Shown: piece by piece, positions 34,359 through 44,029 of the stretch
Layout: every line of letters begins with the position of its first letter
Position numbering within the stretch: the first letter of the stretch is position 1
NCBI RefSeq assembly: GCF_040419245.1
Contig: NZ_JAZHOH010000001.1
Coordinates: 434,001-498,000 of the forward strand
DNA: 64,000 bases
Direction: 5' to 3'
Source: Ewingella sp. CoE-038-23
GTDB lineage: Bacteria; Pseudomonadota; Gammaproteobacteria; Enterobacterales; Enterobacteriaceae
Made by a program: the position numbers and the translations under genes
The notes under the pieces: model-generated
What the model saw: the letters and a program-made list of their open reading frames with translations, nothing else
The model's database searches: none
Told to the model about the DNA's origin: nothing

Positions 34359-34687
34359 TTAAGCGCTTTCTCGCATGGCTGAAAAGCATCTATTTCAAAC
34401 CGGCAGCCGCCGACATCAAAACACCAGAGGTAGTAACCATGTCCGAACCACTGCAAGACCAGCCAATCAATCACACGCCTGTTACCTCAACCATTCCAGA
34501 TGTGAATCAGCAGCAGCCTGCTCCAGCAGCGCCAATCGCTGTGGCAGAAACAGTCAAACCACTATCTCCGCTGGAAGCGCTCAAGGCGCGCGATGATGAG
34601 TTTGTGAATTTCGTGGTGCACGGCTTGGCCGTTCTCGGCGAAGAGGCTGAGGCCGAACTGGTGGCGTTGAAAGCCAAGTATTTCTAA
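34355..34687 (+). CDS. 110-residue phage protein after the lysis genes
   Basis: The ATG overlaps the spanin stop (ATGA). The product has a short hydrophobic-basic start (MIKRFLAWLKSIYFK), a proline- and glutamine-rich middle and a helical end (EEAEAELVALKAKYF). Similar proteins sit between lysis and terminase genes in other phages. Function is unknown. Confidence 0.65.
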   Translation: MIKRFLAWLKSIYFKPAAADIKTPEVVTMSEPLQDQPINHTPVTSTIPDVNQQQPAPAAPIAVAETVKPLSPLEALKARDDEFVNFVVHGLAVLGEEAEAELVALKAKYF

Positions 34688-34762
34688 GCCTGATAGCGCA
34701 TTACAAGGGGCATCGTGTTTCGCGACGCTCCTGATAATGGTTTATCAACAAAGGGGGCTGCA

Positions 34763-34945
34763 ATGGCAAAGCTAAATTTAGAAGTTACACCGCCGTCCAC
34801 GGCAGACGTAAACGCTGTTTTTTCAGAAGTGGAGCGCAAGTATCGAGGCAAGGTCGCCACGCCGGAAACCATAGCTGATATGGAGCGTGAGGCTGCTCGA
34901 CTTATTCGCCGCTTAATCAATACGAAAGTGACGTTCATTAAGTAA
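34763..34945 (+). CDS. 60-residue phage protein before the terminase
   Basis: I chose the ATG at 34763 (MAKLNLEVTPPSTADVNAVF), with AGGGGGC upstream; an in-frame GTG at 34715 also has a ribosome site. The product is helical and basic (EREAARLIRRLINTKVTFIK). It ends 11 bases before the small terminase gene. The family is not recognised. Confidence 0.65.
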   Translation: MAKLNLEVTPPSTADVNAVFSEVERKYRGKVATPETIADMEREAARLIRRLINTKVTFIK

Positions 34946-34956
34946 GGGTACCGATC

Positions 34957-35667
34957 ATGGCAAAACCGGACTGGGGAACACTGCAAAACCAGTACCTCGC
35001 CGATCATGCCAGCACTGGAATATCCCCTAAAGAATGGTGTGAAGCGCAAGGTCTAAATTACACCTCTGCGCGCAGGTACATCAAAAAACCTTCTGCGCAA
35101 AAAACTGCGCACAAAGAATTGCGCAAAACTGCGCAAAAGCAGACGCCACTAGATGACGACCGCGCAGTAAGCGCCAGCGCTGCGCAGGAAGAACCGTCGG
35201 AAAACGAGGGTGTTCTAAAGCCGCAGCACGAACAATTTGCGCAGAACATTGCGCGCGGCATGACCCAAAAAGAAGCCGCAATCTGCGCGGGCTACTCACC
35301 GACGCGAGCTGACACTCAAGCCCCGACTCTGCTCAAGCGGCCAGACGTTCGCCGCCGTATCCGCGAGCTGAGACAGGAAGCTGCATTGCTCGTAACGTTC
35401 GACGCGAAGGATCTGGCGGAGCTTTCTTATAAATCGGCCCAGCAGGCATTACTCGATAAGAGGTTTGGACAGGTCGCGCCCAACGTTAAGAACGCCGCGC
35501 AGCTTACCGGCATCGATATGGCGGCCAGTAAGACTGAGGTCAACGTCGATTTAGCTGGCCTGAGCTACGGCAAAGTTTGCATCGTTACCCCGGCTAATTG
35601 CCCGAGCGACGTGTGGGCTTCCCACATGGAGAAGCTGCGCGCGGGAAAAACGATAGCCCAGTCATAA
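34957..35667 (+). CDS. terS: terminase small subunit
   Basis: The 236-residue product has a helix-turn-helix in its centre ([20 protein letters not shown]), the standard small-terminase DNA-binding signature, followed by [13 protein letters not shown]. An N-terminal helix-turn-helix-like part ([20 protein letters not shown]) is also seen. It lies directly before the large subunit, which overlaps its 3' end. Its own coding DNA is rich in TGCGCA, a possible packaging site. Confidence 0.9.
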   Translation: MAKPDWGTLQNQYLADHASTGISPKEWCEAQGLNYTSARRYIKKPSAQKTAHKELRKTAQKQTPLDDDRAVSASAAQEEPSENEGVLKPQHEQFAQNIARGMTQKEAAICAGYSPTRADTQAPTLLKRPDVRRRIRELRQEAALLVTFDAKDLAELSYKSAQQALLDKRFGQVAPNVKNAAQLTGIDMAASKTEVNVDLAGLSYGKVCIVTPANCPSDVWASHMEKLRAGKTIAQS

Positions 35668-36908
35668 TTGACGGTGTTCTGTACGCCTTTAGTAGTGACT
35701 GGGCGACAGATGTACTTTACGACGCGCCGATAGGTTCCGTGCGCTGGCGCTGGATGTACGGCGGTCGCGGTGGCGGTAAATCGGTTGAAATAGCTCGCTC
35801 TCTGGTTATTCAGGGCGCGATTGAGCCGATGATCATCCTCTGCGCGCGTGAGTTCCAAAACTCTATTAACGATTCGGTGCTGGCACTGCTGGACGCTGAG
35901 ATCCATGCGCTCGGTCTCGCTCACTTCTATAAGGTAAAAAACAACGAAATCGAGGGGCGTAACGGCACCCGTTTTGCGTTTAAAGGCTTGCGTAACAACA
36001 TCCAGAGCATCAAGTCGATGTACGGCATCAAGATTTGCTGGGTGGAAGAGGCGCAGACGGTATCGCAAGACAGCTGGGACACCCTCGGCCCGACCGTTCG
36101 CGCCAACAAGTCAGAAGTTTGGGTTTCCTATAACCCGCGCGAGGCGACCGATCCAACGTACATGTTGATGAAGCGCCACGAAGAAGACCCGCCGGACGGT
36201 GGAGCTATCATCCGCCAGGTTAACTATCCGGATAATGCCTTCTTCCCTGACGTTCTGCGGCAGGAAATGGAGTACTGCAAGCGCATCGATTACGAGGCAT
36301 ACGAGCATATTTGGCTCGGTTTGCCGCGCGCGATTAGCGAGGCGGTTATCTTCTCCGGCAAGTATCGCGTTGAAGCATTTCCCGATGATTTGTACCTTCA
36401 GGCAGATCGACTCTTCTTTGGCGCTGACTTCGGTTTCTCGCAAGACCCATCCACGCTCATACGCTGCTTCATGCTCGATAACTCACTGTATATCGAGTAC
36501 GAGGCTTACGGCGTGGGCGTCGAGCTGGTCCAAATGGCCCAGTTCTACGACTCAATCCCCGAAGCGCGCAAGTGGCCCATTCATGGCGATAACAGCCGAC
36601 CGGAGACAATCAGCTACATCGGACAGCAAGGCTTCAACATCGACGCCGCGTCGAAATGGCCCGGCAGCGTGGAAGACGGCATCACTTACCTTCGCAGCTT
36701 CGAAACGATAGTCATCCATGAGCGCTGTAAGCACATGATCGACGAGGCGCGCCTCTACTCCTACAAAACCGACCGGCTGACCGGGGAAATCCTCCCGATC
36801 ATCGTCGATAAACACAACCACTGCTGGGATGCCGTGCGATATGGCCTTGATGGCTACATCACAAGCGCGGATGGCCTTGGCACGTGGGCGAAACTTGGCA
36901 GAGGCTGA
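35598..36908 (+). CDS. terL: terminase large subunit
   Basis: This PBSX-type large terminase packages DNA into the prohead. The ATPase Walker A is YGGRGGGKS and the adenine-binding [19 protein letters not shown] segment follows; acidic nuclease residues lie in [13 protein letters not shown] and in the C-terminal D-rich region. The start is uncertain: TTG at 35598 and GTG at 35613 are in frame, both inside terS, and the conserved sequence begins at [13 protein letters not shown], so the overlap is about 55-70 bases. Confidence 0.92.
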   Translation: MPERRVGFPHGEAARGKNDSPVIIDGVLYAFSSDWATDVLYDAPIGSVRWRWMYGGRGGGKSVEIARSLVIQGAIEPMIILCAREFQNSINDSVLALLDAEIHALGLAHFYKVKNNEIEGRNGTRFAFKGLRNNIQSIKSMYGIKICWVEEAQTVSQDSWDTLGPTVRANKSEVWVSYNPREATDPTYMLMKRHEEDPPDGGAIIRQVNYPDNAFFPDVLRQEMEYCKRIDYEAYEHIWLGLPRAISEAVIFSGKYRVEAFPDDLYLQADRLFFGADFGFSQDPSTLIRCFMLDNSLYIEYEAYGVGVELVQMAQFYDSIPEARKWPIHGDNSRPETISYIGQQGFNIDAASKWPGSVEDGITYLRSFETIVIHERCKHMIDEARLYSYKTDRLTGEILPIIVDKHNHCWDAVRYGLDGYITSADGLGTWAKLGRG

Positions 36909-36910
36909 AC

Positions 36911-38386
36911 ATGTCACAAACACAATCTGTCGAGTCGATAAGCATCCCGACCCACGACAGCTACGAAAACTTTGTTGCCCGACTGGGCCTGAACGAGTCG
37001 AACCAGTCTGGCGCCAGCACCTACAAGAACAACTGGACGTCGCGTAACCGGCTGCTGGTCGAGCAGGCTTACCGTTCATCATGGCTCGTCGGCGTTGGCG
37101 TTGATGCCGTTCCTGACGACATGACCCGCAAGGGCATCACCATCACCTCAAAGCTGGAAGACGGCCGCAAGAAGCAGCTCGACAACGCTTGGGATGAAAT
37201 GGGGCTGTGGGAGGCACTGAACGACACGCTGAAATGGGCGCGGTTATACGGCGGCGCGGTCGGGGTGATCCTGATTGACGGGCAGAACTATTCGACGCCG
37301 CTGCGCATCGAGGCAATCGCGAAGGACTCCTTCAAAGGCATCATGGTGATGGACCGCTGGATGCTCAACGCAGCGACCGAGCAGCGCGTCAAAGAGATCG
37401 GGCCGGACTTTGGCATGCCTGAGTTTTACCGCGTAGTGACGTCTGCAACCGGCATCCCGCCGTGGAAGATCCACCACTCGCGGCTAATTCGTTTTGATGG
37501 GGTCCCACTGCCATATCAGCAGCGCCTGACCGAAAACGACTGGGGGATGTCAGTTATCGAGCGCTGTTTTGATCGCCTTCTGGCGTTCGACTCCGCGACG
37601 ACTGGCGTGGCCCAGCTGATTTACAAAGCCCACCTTCGCACGTACAGCATTGAAGGGCTTCGCGGCCTGCTGGCGATGGGTAAAGACAACCCAGCATTTA
37701 AAGCGCTGATGGCGCATATGGACATGATTCGCCAGTACCAGAGCAGCGAAGGCATGACGATCATGGACGCCAAGGATAAGTTCGAGGCCCATTCGTATGC
37801 CTTCGCCGGGCTAAGCGACGTGCTGGCGCAGTTCGGCCAGCAGGTATCCGGCGCGTTCGGCATTCCTCTTGTCCGGCTGTTCGGCCAATCGCCGGCCGGA
37901 TTCTCAACCGGCGACACTGATCTCGCCAACTACTACGACAACGTGTCCACTCAGCAGGAAAGAAAGCTGCGCCGTCCTGTGCGCAAGCTTTTTGCCGTGC
38001 TGCACATGAGCATGTACTCAACGCCACTGCCCGATGACTTCTCCTTCGAGTTCAATGAGCTGTGGCAGACGCCTGACGGCGAGCGCGCGGAAACGGCCAG
38101 CAAGGTTGTGGACGCTACGGTGAAAGCCGTGGACGCCGGACTGATGACCGAGAAGGCAGGCGCTCAACATCTGCAAGAGACGTCACGCGTAACCGGTTTG
38201 GGCGGGACCATAAGCGACAAGGATATTGACGATGCCAATGATCTCCCGCCGCCGAGCGAGAAAGACCTCGATGATGTCCAAGCCGCCCAACTTAAAACGG
38301 GCGGAGCGCCAGCTCGGAACACAATTACGACAGATAGCGCAGGCAGTCGGAGCAATCGTCGAGGGTTCTTACGATGGTTCCAATGA
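36911..38386 (+). CDS. portal protein (DUF1073 type)
   Basis: The ATG at 36911, two bases after terL, gives 491 residues. The DUF1073 portal signature is visible as YRSSWLVGVGVDAVPDDMTR, the WARLYGGAVGVILIDG segment and SGAFGIPLVRLFGQSPAGF. The portal is the dodecameric DNA gate. Its last 113 bases overlap the next gene in another frame. No HxT phosphoesterase motifs like those of Acb1 are present. Confidence 0.93.
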   Translation: MSQTQSVESISIPTHDSYENFVARLGLNESNQSGASTYKNNWTSRNRLLVEQAYRSSWLVGVGVDAVPDDMTRKGITITSKLEDGRKKQLDNAWDEMGLWEALNDTLKWARLYGGAVGVILIDGQNYSTPLRIEAIAKDSFKGIMVMDRWMLNAATEQRVKEIGPDFGMPEFYRVVTSATGIPPWKIHHSRLIRFDGVPLPYQQRLTENDWGMSVIERCFDRLLAFDSATTGVAQLIYKAHLRTYSIEGLRGLLAMGKDNPAFKALMAHMDMIRQYQSSEGMTIMDAKDKFEAHSYAFAGLSDVLAQFGQQVSGAFGIPLVRLFGQSPAGFSTGDTDLANYYDNVSTQQERKLRRPVRKLFAVLHMSMYSTPLPDDFSFEFNELWQTPDGERAETASKVVDATVKAVDAGLMTEKAGAQHLQETSRVTGLGGTISDKDIDDANDLPPPSEKDLDDVQAAQLKTGGAPARNTITTDSAGSRSNRRGFLRWFQ

Positions 38387-39083
38387 TAGCGTCACCGACA
38401 TCATGGACCGGCTGGAGCGATACGCCGACCTGATCGAACCATGGGCCGAGTCAGTGTCTGCGCGCCTGATTGAAACGCTGAAAATTTCGGATGATGCGAT
38501 GTGGCGTGACAGGTCACAGGCAATCTCTGCTGGTCTGCGCGACATCATGGACAGCAGCACGGGTTCGGTTGTTCGCAGCATGATGTCAGAGCAAGTCAAA
38601 CTCTTTAAATCTCTCCCGCTCGAGGCCGCCGACCGCGTTTACGACATTCATAACCAGGCGATTGAAGCCGTGGTGTCTGGTAAGCGCTCAACCGAGCTGC
38701 AAAAAGAAATCATGCGTACTGGTGAGGTGGCAGCTTCGCGAGCGCGCCTGATAGCCCGTACCGAAGTTGGGCGGGCTTCCACGGCAATCACTCAGGCCCG
38801 CTCGGTTGCGATTGGTTCTGAGGGGTATATCTGGCGCACTTCAGAAGATGGTGACGTCCGGCCGTCTCACGCCAAGATGAACGGTAAATATGTTCGCTGG
38901 GATTCGCCACCGACGCTGGATGGCATGACCGGCCACGCGGGCCAGTTCCCGAACTGCCGTTGTTATCCAGAGGTGGTGCTTCCACACTCCAACATCATTG
39001 CTTCTAACGCACAGCTAACCCTCGACGGAATGCGCATTGCCTCTGTCGATGGTAAATCAGTGCGGGTTAGAACTAAGGCTTAA
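38274..39083 (+). CDS. minor head protein, Mu gpF/SPP1 gp7-like
   Basis: Starts MSKPPNLKRAERQLGTQLRQ (a second ATG at 38271 is equivalent) inside the portal gene. The 269 residues include the head morphogenesis domain: ARLIARTEVGRASTAITQAR, then IWRTSEDGDVRPSHAKMNGK and a C-terminal HAGQFPNCRCYPEV. In Mu and SPP1 such proteins act in head assembly and are injected or bound at the portal. Confidence 0.92.
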   Translation: MSKPPNLKRAERQLGTQLRQIAQAVGAIVEGSYDGSNDSVTDIMDRLERYADLIEPWAESVSARLIETLKISDDAMWRDRSQAISAGLRDIMDSSTGSVVRSMMSEQVKLFKSLPLEAADRVYDIHNQAIEAVVSGKRSTELQKEIMRTGEVAASRARLIARTEVGRASTAITQARSVAIGSEGYIWRTSEDGDVRPSHAKMNGKYVRWDSPPTLDGMTGHAGQFPNCRCYPEVVLPHSNIIASNAQLTLDGMRIASVDGKSVRVRTKA

Positions 39084-39085
39084 AG

Positions 39086-40321
39086 ATGCAATATTTCTAT
39101 ACCACCCGCCTAGGCAATACCCGCTTTGAAATGGCCGACGGCTCGCTGCTCTGCAAAGACGTGCCAATCGCCCGCACTGGCTCTCAGGTTTACCACGAAA
39201 GCGAGCTGGAAGGTCTGGTCGGCGATGAGGATGGCGAGATAGTCGTCACCCGCGATGCTGACGAGGTATTCCGGCCCGAAACGCTCGCTTCCTTCGAAGG
39301 CATGGCCTTCACCCTTGGTCACCCCAGCGAAATGGTTAATCCGGGTAACTGGAAAGACTTCGCGCACGGCCATATTCAAAACGTCCGGCGCGGCGCGGGC
39401 GACCAGTCAGATTTAATGCTCGGCGACATTCACATCAAGACCGCCGAAGGCATTCGAAAAGTAATGGATGGGCAAGACCAGATCTCGATGGGCTACGACG
39501 CCGAGTATGAGCAAAGCGGACCCGGAAAGGCACGGCAACACACCATTATCGGTAACCACTGTGCGAGCGTTCCAAACGGTCGCGCAGGTATTCGTTGTTC
39601 AATCGGAGATAGCAGATTCATGACAACCAAAAATCAGGGCTGGTTTAGCCAGCTGAAACGAGCGATTAAAACTAAAGATGCCGATGGTTTGGCTGATTTG
39701 GTGAATAACGCGCCCGATGAGCTGATCGAGCCTAGCCTTGATTTGGCTCGCGCAGTAAACATCACTATTAACCCCGCGCAGCCGCTACCGCCTGAGAAAG
39801 ATTTGGGCGGCCTGACGACTGATGAAGACGGTGAAGGCGGAGCGACGTCAGTCGGCGAATTGGAGAAGAAGGTTGATGCGCTGACACTGCTTGTCCAGCA
39901 GTTGATTAATCCAGCCGCGGCGACCACTGACTCCGACGATCCGGACGAAGTAGAAGAGAAGAAGAAAATGACGACTGATGCCGCTTACGCTCAGGGCGTT
40001 ATTTCTCGCGCGGACCTCATCATGCCGGGCGTTAAATTGCCGGAAGGTGGGAAACTCGGCTCGTTCAAGCGTTCAGTAATGGACGCGGCGTTTAAAACGA
40101 CTGAGGGCTATGCGCTGCTTTCCCCGCTGGTCGGCACGTCGCCGGACTTCGCCAAAATGCCGAAAGCGACACTCGACGCGACCTTTGTCTCTGCCAGTGA
40201 AATCGCCAAGGCCCGCAACAATGCGGTTGTAAATACTACCCGCATCAGCGCATTCGACGCCTCTAACAAAAACTCTCCGGCTGCTCTTAACGCGGCTTTC
40301 GCAGCTCACTGGAAAAAATAA
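39086..40321 (+). CDS. DUF2213 prohead protease-scaffold fusion
   Basis: The 411-residue protein has an N-terminal protease-like domain with TLGHPSEMVNPGNWKDFAHG and the SMGYDAEYEQSGPG region, then an acidic helical middle (SVGELEKKVDALTLLVQQLI) typical of scaffold, and a C-terminal conserved end. This fusion is standard before DUF2184 capsids. It would cleave itself and the capsid delta region during head maturation. Confidence 0.88.
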   Translation: MQYFYTTRLGNTRFEMADGSLLCKDVPIARTGSQVYHESELEGLVGDEDGEIVVTRDADEVFRPETLASFEGMAFTLGHPSEMVNPGNWKDFAHGHIQNVRRGAGDQSDLMLGDIHIKTAEGIRKVMDGQDQISMGYDAEYEQSGPGKARQHTIIGNHCASVPNGRAGIRCSIGDSRFMTTKNQGWFSQLKRAIKTKDADGLADLVNNAPDELIEPSLDLARAVNITINPAQPLPPEKDLGGLTTDEDGEGGATSVGELEKKVDALTLLVQQLINPAAATTDSDDPDEVEEKKKMTTDAAYAQGVISRADLIMPGVKLPEGGKLGSFKRSVMDAAFKTTEGYALLSPLVGTSPDFAKMPKATLDATFVSASEIAKARNNAVVNTTRISAFDASNKNSPAALNAAFAAHWKK

Positions 40322-40330
40322 GGTAACCCA

Positions 40331-40825
40331 ATGCCATCATTACTTTACCGGATGCCAGTAGGCATCGCCGGGGCTATCTCACGCCCGCAAGACCTGACCG
40401 CCGAGCCGGTTATCCTCAATGCTGCGAATACCTTCAGCTTCTACGGCTTGGCAGGTAAGGACAGCGCTGACGGTAAGTTCGTGCCGCTGGCCGCCGCAGA
40501 CGTTGCGACCGTTATTACCGGCCTCTATGTCCGCCCTTATCCAACCACCTCAACGCCTGATCTGGTTCGCCAGATTGGCGGCAACGGCAACTTTACTGGC
40601 GACGTGATGAAGCGCGGTTACATGACCGTGAACATCGGCGGCACGGCGGTAAATTTGACGAAAGGCGCGCCGGTTTACGTGCGTAATGCCAATCCGACCG
40701 ATGCCAGCCCGCTGGGCGCAATTCTGGGGGCCGCAATTACCGACGAGACCGTCGTGCTGCCTAACGCAACATTCACCGGTGCCGGCGATGCTTTAGGCAA
40801 TGCCGAAATCGCATACAACATCTAA
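40331..40825 (+). CDS. capsid cement/decoration protein
   Basis: The 164-residue beta-rich protein starts MPSLLYRMPVGIAGAISRPQ, is repetitive in glycine and valine, and includes the TGLYVRPYPTTST and MKRGYMTVNIGG segments seen in structural cement proteins that stand between the protease and the major capsid. It probably stabilises the mature head. Confidence 0.82.
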   Translation: MPSLLYRMPVGIAGAISRPQDLTAEPVILNAANTFSFYGLAGKDSADGKFVPLAAADVATVITGLYVRPYPTTSTPDLVRQIGGNGNFTGDVMKRGYMTVNIGGTAVNLTKGAPVYVRNANPTDASPLGAILGAAITDETVVLPNATFTGAGDALGNAEIAYNI

Positions 40826-40839
40826 GAGAGCCGCTAAAT

Positions 40840-41778
40840 ATGTTTACTTTTGACCAAGCTACCGTCGATAGCACCGGTGCGTATCTGGTTGGCGAGCTTG
40901 AGCGCCTCGACCAGACGCTGAACCTTCCACTGGCGGGTTACACCTGGTCGCGTGATATCCAGCTGCGCGAAGACGTATCAATCGCTGATGACATCAGCTC
41001 ATTCACAAACAGCTCGTTCGCTGCGGCCGGTACGCCAAACCCGAACGGTAAGAACTGGATCGGTAAGGAATCCACGGCCATTGCCGGTATCAGCCTTGAT
41101 ATTGATAAAAAAGGCTTCCCGCTGAGTTTATGGGGGATGGAACTTGGCTGGACCGTTGTTGAGCTGGCAGCCGCCGCGCAAGTTGGCCGACCAGTTGACG
41201 CGCAGAAGTACGATGGCATGCAGCTCAAATGGAACATGGACACCGACGAGCAGGTTTATCGCGGTGACATCCAGCTTGGTGTGAACGGTCTCTTCAATTA
41301 CGCGGGGGCATCTGTAACCAACGCCGTTAAAACATGGGCCAACTCTACAAACCAAGAGATTCTGGACTCGATCAACTCGCTGCTGACTAATGCATGGAGA
41401 GCAACTGGATATACGCTGGTGCCGCGCGACTTGCGCCTGCCGCCAAAAGCCTTTGCGCTTCTGGCTCAGCGTATCGTATCTGATGCTGGTAATCAGTCGT
41501 TACTGACCTACCTGCAAATGAACACCATTGCCTACCACCAGAACGGCGTTCCGCTGAATATCTACGCGGTGAAATGGCTGGAAGGCGCGGGCGTTGGCGG
41601 TAATGACCGCATGGTGGCCTACACCAACGATAAAAAATACGTTCGCTTCCCGATGGTCCCTCTGCAAAACGTGCCTATCCAGTATCGCGGCATTTTCCAG
41701 CTGACCACCTACTACGGCAAGTTGGGCGCAGTCGAATCACCGTACCCTGAAACCATGGCGTATCTGGACGGCATCTAA
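40840..41778 (+). CDS. major capsid protein (DUF2184 type)
   Basis: The 312-residue product has the HK97-type capsid elements of DUF2184: YTWSRDIQLREDVSIADDIS, GMELGWTVVELAAAAQVGRP and the C-terminal YVRFPMVPLQNVPIQYRGIF. It is preceded by a ribosome site AGAGAGCC. The product is the shell subunit. Confidence 0.93.
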   Translation: MFTFDQATVDSTGAYLVGELERLDQTLNLPLAGYTWSRDIQLREDVSIADDISSFTNSSFAAAGTPNPNGKNWIGKESTAIAGISLDIDKKGFPLSLWGMELGWTVVELAAAAQVGRPVDAQKYDGMQLKWNMDTDEQVYRGDIQLGVNGLFNYAGASVTNAVKTWANSTNQEILDSINSLLTNAWRATGYTLVPRDLRLPPKAFALLAQRIVSDAGNQSLLTYLQMNTIAYHQNGVPLNIYAVKWLEGAGVGGNDRMVAYTNDKKYVRFPMVPLQNVPIQYRGIFQLTTYYGKLGAVESPYPETMAYLDGI

Positions 41779-41816
41779 CCCACTCAAGCCCCGGAAGGGG
41801 CTTACAGGAGATTTAA

Positions 41817-42185
41817 ATGGCTAAGAAAATTATCCGGGTGCATACGCCGTTCAACTTCAACTTTGAAGACGGTTCAAGCCAGCGCTTCGAGCTTGGAGAG
41901 CATACGGTTGACGATAAGGTGGCTGACCACTGGTTCGTTGTTGCTCACGCCGAAGTAACTGGTAAGGCAAAGGCTGCGTCTGATGCAGCAGCGTTTCAGT
42001 CGCAAATCGACAGCCTGACCGCGCAGCTGGCTGATAAGGACGGCACTATTACAGAGTTGCAGACTGCCGCGGAACAAAAAGACCAGCAGATCGCAATCCT
42101 GACCGCGCAGCTGGCAGAACTGCAAAAACCCGTAGTTGAGGAAACCAACGATGGCAAGAAACCGAAATCTACCGACGATAAGTGA
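41817..42185 (+). CDS. STY1053-like phage protein with coiled coil
   Basis: The 122-residue protein has a beta N-terminal part ([20 protein letters not shown]) and a C-terminal coiled coil with two near-identical LTAQLA segments ([22 protein letters not shown]). It is a common small protein after the capsid gene. It overlaps the next gene by 35 bases. It may be a head or connector accessory. Confidence 0.78.
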   Translation: MAKKIIRVHTPFNFNFEDGSSQRFELGEHTVDDKVADHWFVVAHAEVTGKAKAASDAAAFQSQIDSLTAQLADKDGTITELQTAAEQKDQQIAILTAQLAELQKPVVEETNDGKKPKSTDDK

Positions 42186-42555
42186 TTTCCGCCGCGACTT
42201 TCCTCAGTTCTCCGATGTAACCAAATACCCCGACGCAACCATTCAATTTCGCCTCAACCTCGCTGATTTACTGATTGATGGGTCCGATAAAGGGGATTTG
42301 TTCCCCTATATCGTCGAGCTTTTCGTCGCGCACTATCTGGCGCTTAACTCGGCGGATCAGCGGGCTGCTCAGGTTGGCGGCGCGGGCGGCAGTAATAGCG
42401 GGATCTTGACTTCGAAGTCAGTGGACAAGGTCAGCATGAGCTTTGACACCAGCTCCACGCTAGACCCTGACGCGAAGTTCTGGAACAACACCCGCTACGG
42501 CTCGGAATTCTGGCAATACATCTCACTGTTTGGTTTTGGCGGGATACAGCTATGA
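42151..42555 (+). CDS. head-tail connector, DUF4054 type
   Basis: The ATG at 42151 follows GAGGAAAC. The 134-residue product has the DUF4054 pattern [20 protein letters not shown] and ends [15 protein letters not shown]. Such proteins are gp6-like adaptors. It overlaps the following start. Confidence 0.85.
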   Translation: MARNRNLPTISDFRRDFPQFSDVTKYPDATIQFRLNLADLLIDGSDKGDLFPYIVELFVAHYLALNSADQRAAQVGGAGGSNSGILTSKSVDKVSMSFDTSSTLDPDAKFWNNTRYGSEFWQYISLFGFGGIQL

Positions 42556-43115
42556 AAAGCGGGCTGACGGTGCGGGCAGATAAAAGCCGGGATGTTCTCT
42601 CCGCGCTTTTAGAAATGGTCGGGCGGGATGTGCTGGTGGGCATTCCGCAAGAAGCGGATCAGCGTGAGCCGGAAGAGGGTGTGAAGTCGGATATTGGCAA
42701 CGCTGCAATTGGCTACATCAACGAAAAAGGCTCGCCGGCTAAAAACATTCCGGCGCGTCCTCACCTCCATCCCGGCGTCGAATCTGTTCAGACCCAAACG
42801 GTCGAGCAGATGAAGAAGGCTGCCATTGCTGCGCTGGATGGTGATGTCGGTGCTGCTGAGCGTGCGCTCAACTCCGCTGGGGTTATCGCCTCTGATGGCG
42901 TCAAGCGTTACATGACCATTACAGGCTTCACGCCCCTCGCGGAAAGCACGCTTAAAGCGCGTGCAGCACGCGGGCGAAAAGGGGCTGCTAAAGAGCTTGC
43001 CAGCCGCGCAGCGGGTAACGCACCGGACAATGCGAATGCGCGTCCACTGATTGATGAAGGCCAGTACCGGCGCGCCATAACCTATGTCGTGAGGAACAAA
43101 AATGCCAAATCTTGA
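42552..43115 (+). CDS. tail completion / neck protein (HK97 gp10-like position)
   Basis: The 187-residue protein has [19 protein letters not shown] and the [12 protein letters not shown] segment, as in neck proteins of this phage type. It is coupled by ATGA upstream. A role in joining head and tail is inferred from order and motif. Confidence 0.75.
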   Translation: MKSGLTVRADKSRDVLSALLEMVGRDVLVGIPQEADQREPEEGVKSDIGNAAIGYINEKGSPAKNIPARPHLHPGVESVQTQTVEQMKKAAIAALDGDVGAAERALNSAGVIASDGVKRYMTITGFTPLAESTLKARAARGRKGAAKELASRAAGNAPDNANARPLIDEGQYRRAITYVVRNKNAKS

Positions 43116-43491
43116 CGTGACCGAGATTCTCTTTGATCCGGACTTCGCTGACTTCTCCCTGGTTGTGACGCGGAACATTCAGGCCGTTGATGACGACGGC
43201 TACGCCAGTAACGCGCAAACGAAAGCCACTTTTGCTGGCGTGGTGACGGTTGATCGTTCACTCGAAGCGCGGCGCATGCAGGCCGGGCAGGTCGTTAATG
43301 GAGCGATCCTCATCGTCACCACGGAGCGGCTTACGCAGGGCCAGACCGGACGCGATGCAGACATCGTGACCTACCAGAATCGCGACTATCGCGTGACGTT
43401 CGTTGATCCCTATACGGCATATGGCGCGGGGTTTGTTCAGGCGCACTGCGAGTTGCAGCCGTTTGACGGAGGAACGCCTATTGAGCAATAA
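43102..43491 (+). CDS. head-tail joining protein
   Basis: The 129-residue beta-rich protein starts [20 protein letters not shown] and contains TYQNRDYRVTFVDPYTAYGA. Its place between the gp10-like and terminator-like genes suggests a neck component. The exact family name is uncertain. Confidence 0.72.
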   Translation: MPNLDVTEILFDPDFADFSLVVTRNIQAVDDDGYASNAQTKATFAGVVTVDRSLEARRMQAGQVVNGAILIVTTERLTQGQTGRDADIVTYQNRDYRVTFVDPYTAYGAGFVQAHCELQPFDGGTPIEQ

Positions 43492-44026
43492 CACCACAGC
43501 GCCGGGTTGGCTGACGCCTACCGGCAATCCCCCTGACGATGATGAGGCGCTCGAGCGAAAGCTTAATAAGTGGCTGAGGGGATTATCAGGCTTGTCCGCC
43601 GGAATGGTTCGCCCCCGCTGGACGCCAACACAGGCCGCGATGCCGCCGCAGGATGCGAACTGGTGTGCGCTTGGAATTATGGTGACTGATGATGATGCCA
43701 ATCCGGCCTTTCAAAACCAAACCGATGATTCCGCTGAGATGTGGAAACATGAACAAATCGAGTGTCTGGCCTCGTTCTACGGGCCGAATAGCCAAAGTAT
43801 TGCCAAGCAGTTTCGTGACGGGTTGATGGTGTCGCAGAACAACGCCCAGCTGAATGAAATCGGCCTTTCCCTCGGCACATATACCAAGCTAACCCCCGCG
43901 CCAGAGCTGATTAATAACCAGTGGGTGCGGCGCTATGACATGACCATTTACTTGCGCCGCAAGTTGGTCCGCACCTACGGAATCAAATCCATCCTCGATG
44001 CATCCGTTTCCTTTTTCGGAGATTAA
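43481..44026 (+). CDS. tail terminator-like protein
   Basis: The best start is TTG at 43481, with GGAGG 8 bases upstream; the longer frame to 43403 lies inside the previous gene. The 181-residue product has WKHEQIECLASFYGPNSQSI and ends DASVSFFGD, as in DUF-type proteins that precede a DUF3383 sheath. It probably caps the tail. Confidence 0.76.
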   Translation: MSNNTTAPGWLTPTGNPPDDDEALERKLNKWLRGLSGLSAGMVRPRWTPTQAAMPPQDANWCALGIMVTDDDANPAFQNQTDDSAEMWKHEQIECLASFYGPNSQSIAKQFRDGLMVSQNNAQLNEIGLSLGTYTKLTPAPELINNQWVRRYDMTIYLRRKLVRTYGIKSILDASVSFFGD

Positions 44027-44029
44027 ACC

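Noticed and set aside
36911..38386. Acb1-type anti-CBASS activity in the DUF1073 protein
   Set aside because: The DUF1073 name is sometimes linked with Acb1, but no pair of HxT catalytic motifs is visible and the protein sits in the portal position with portal length.
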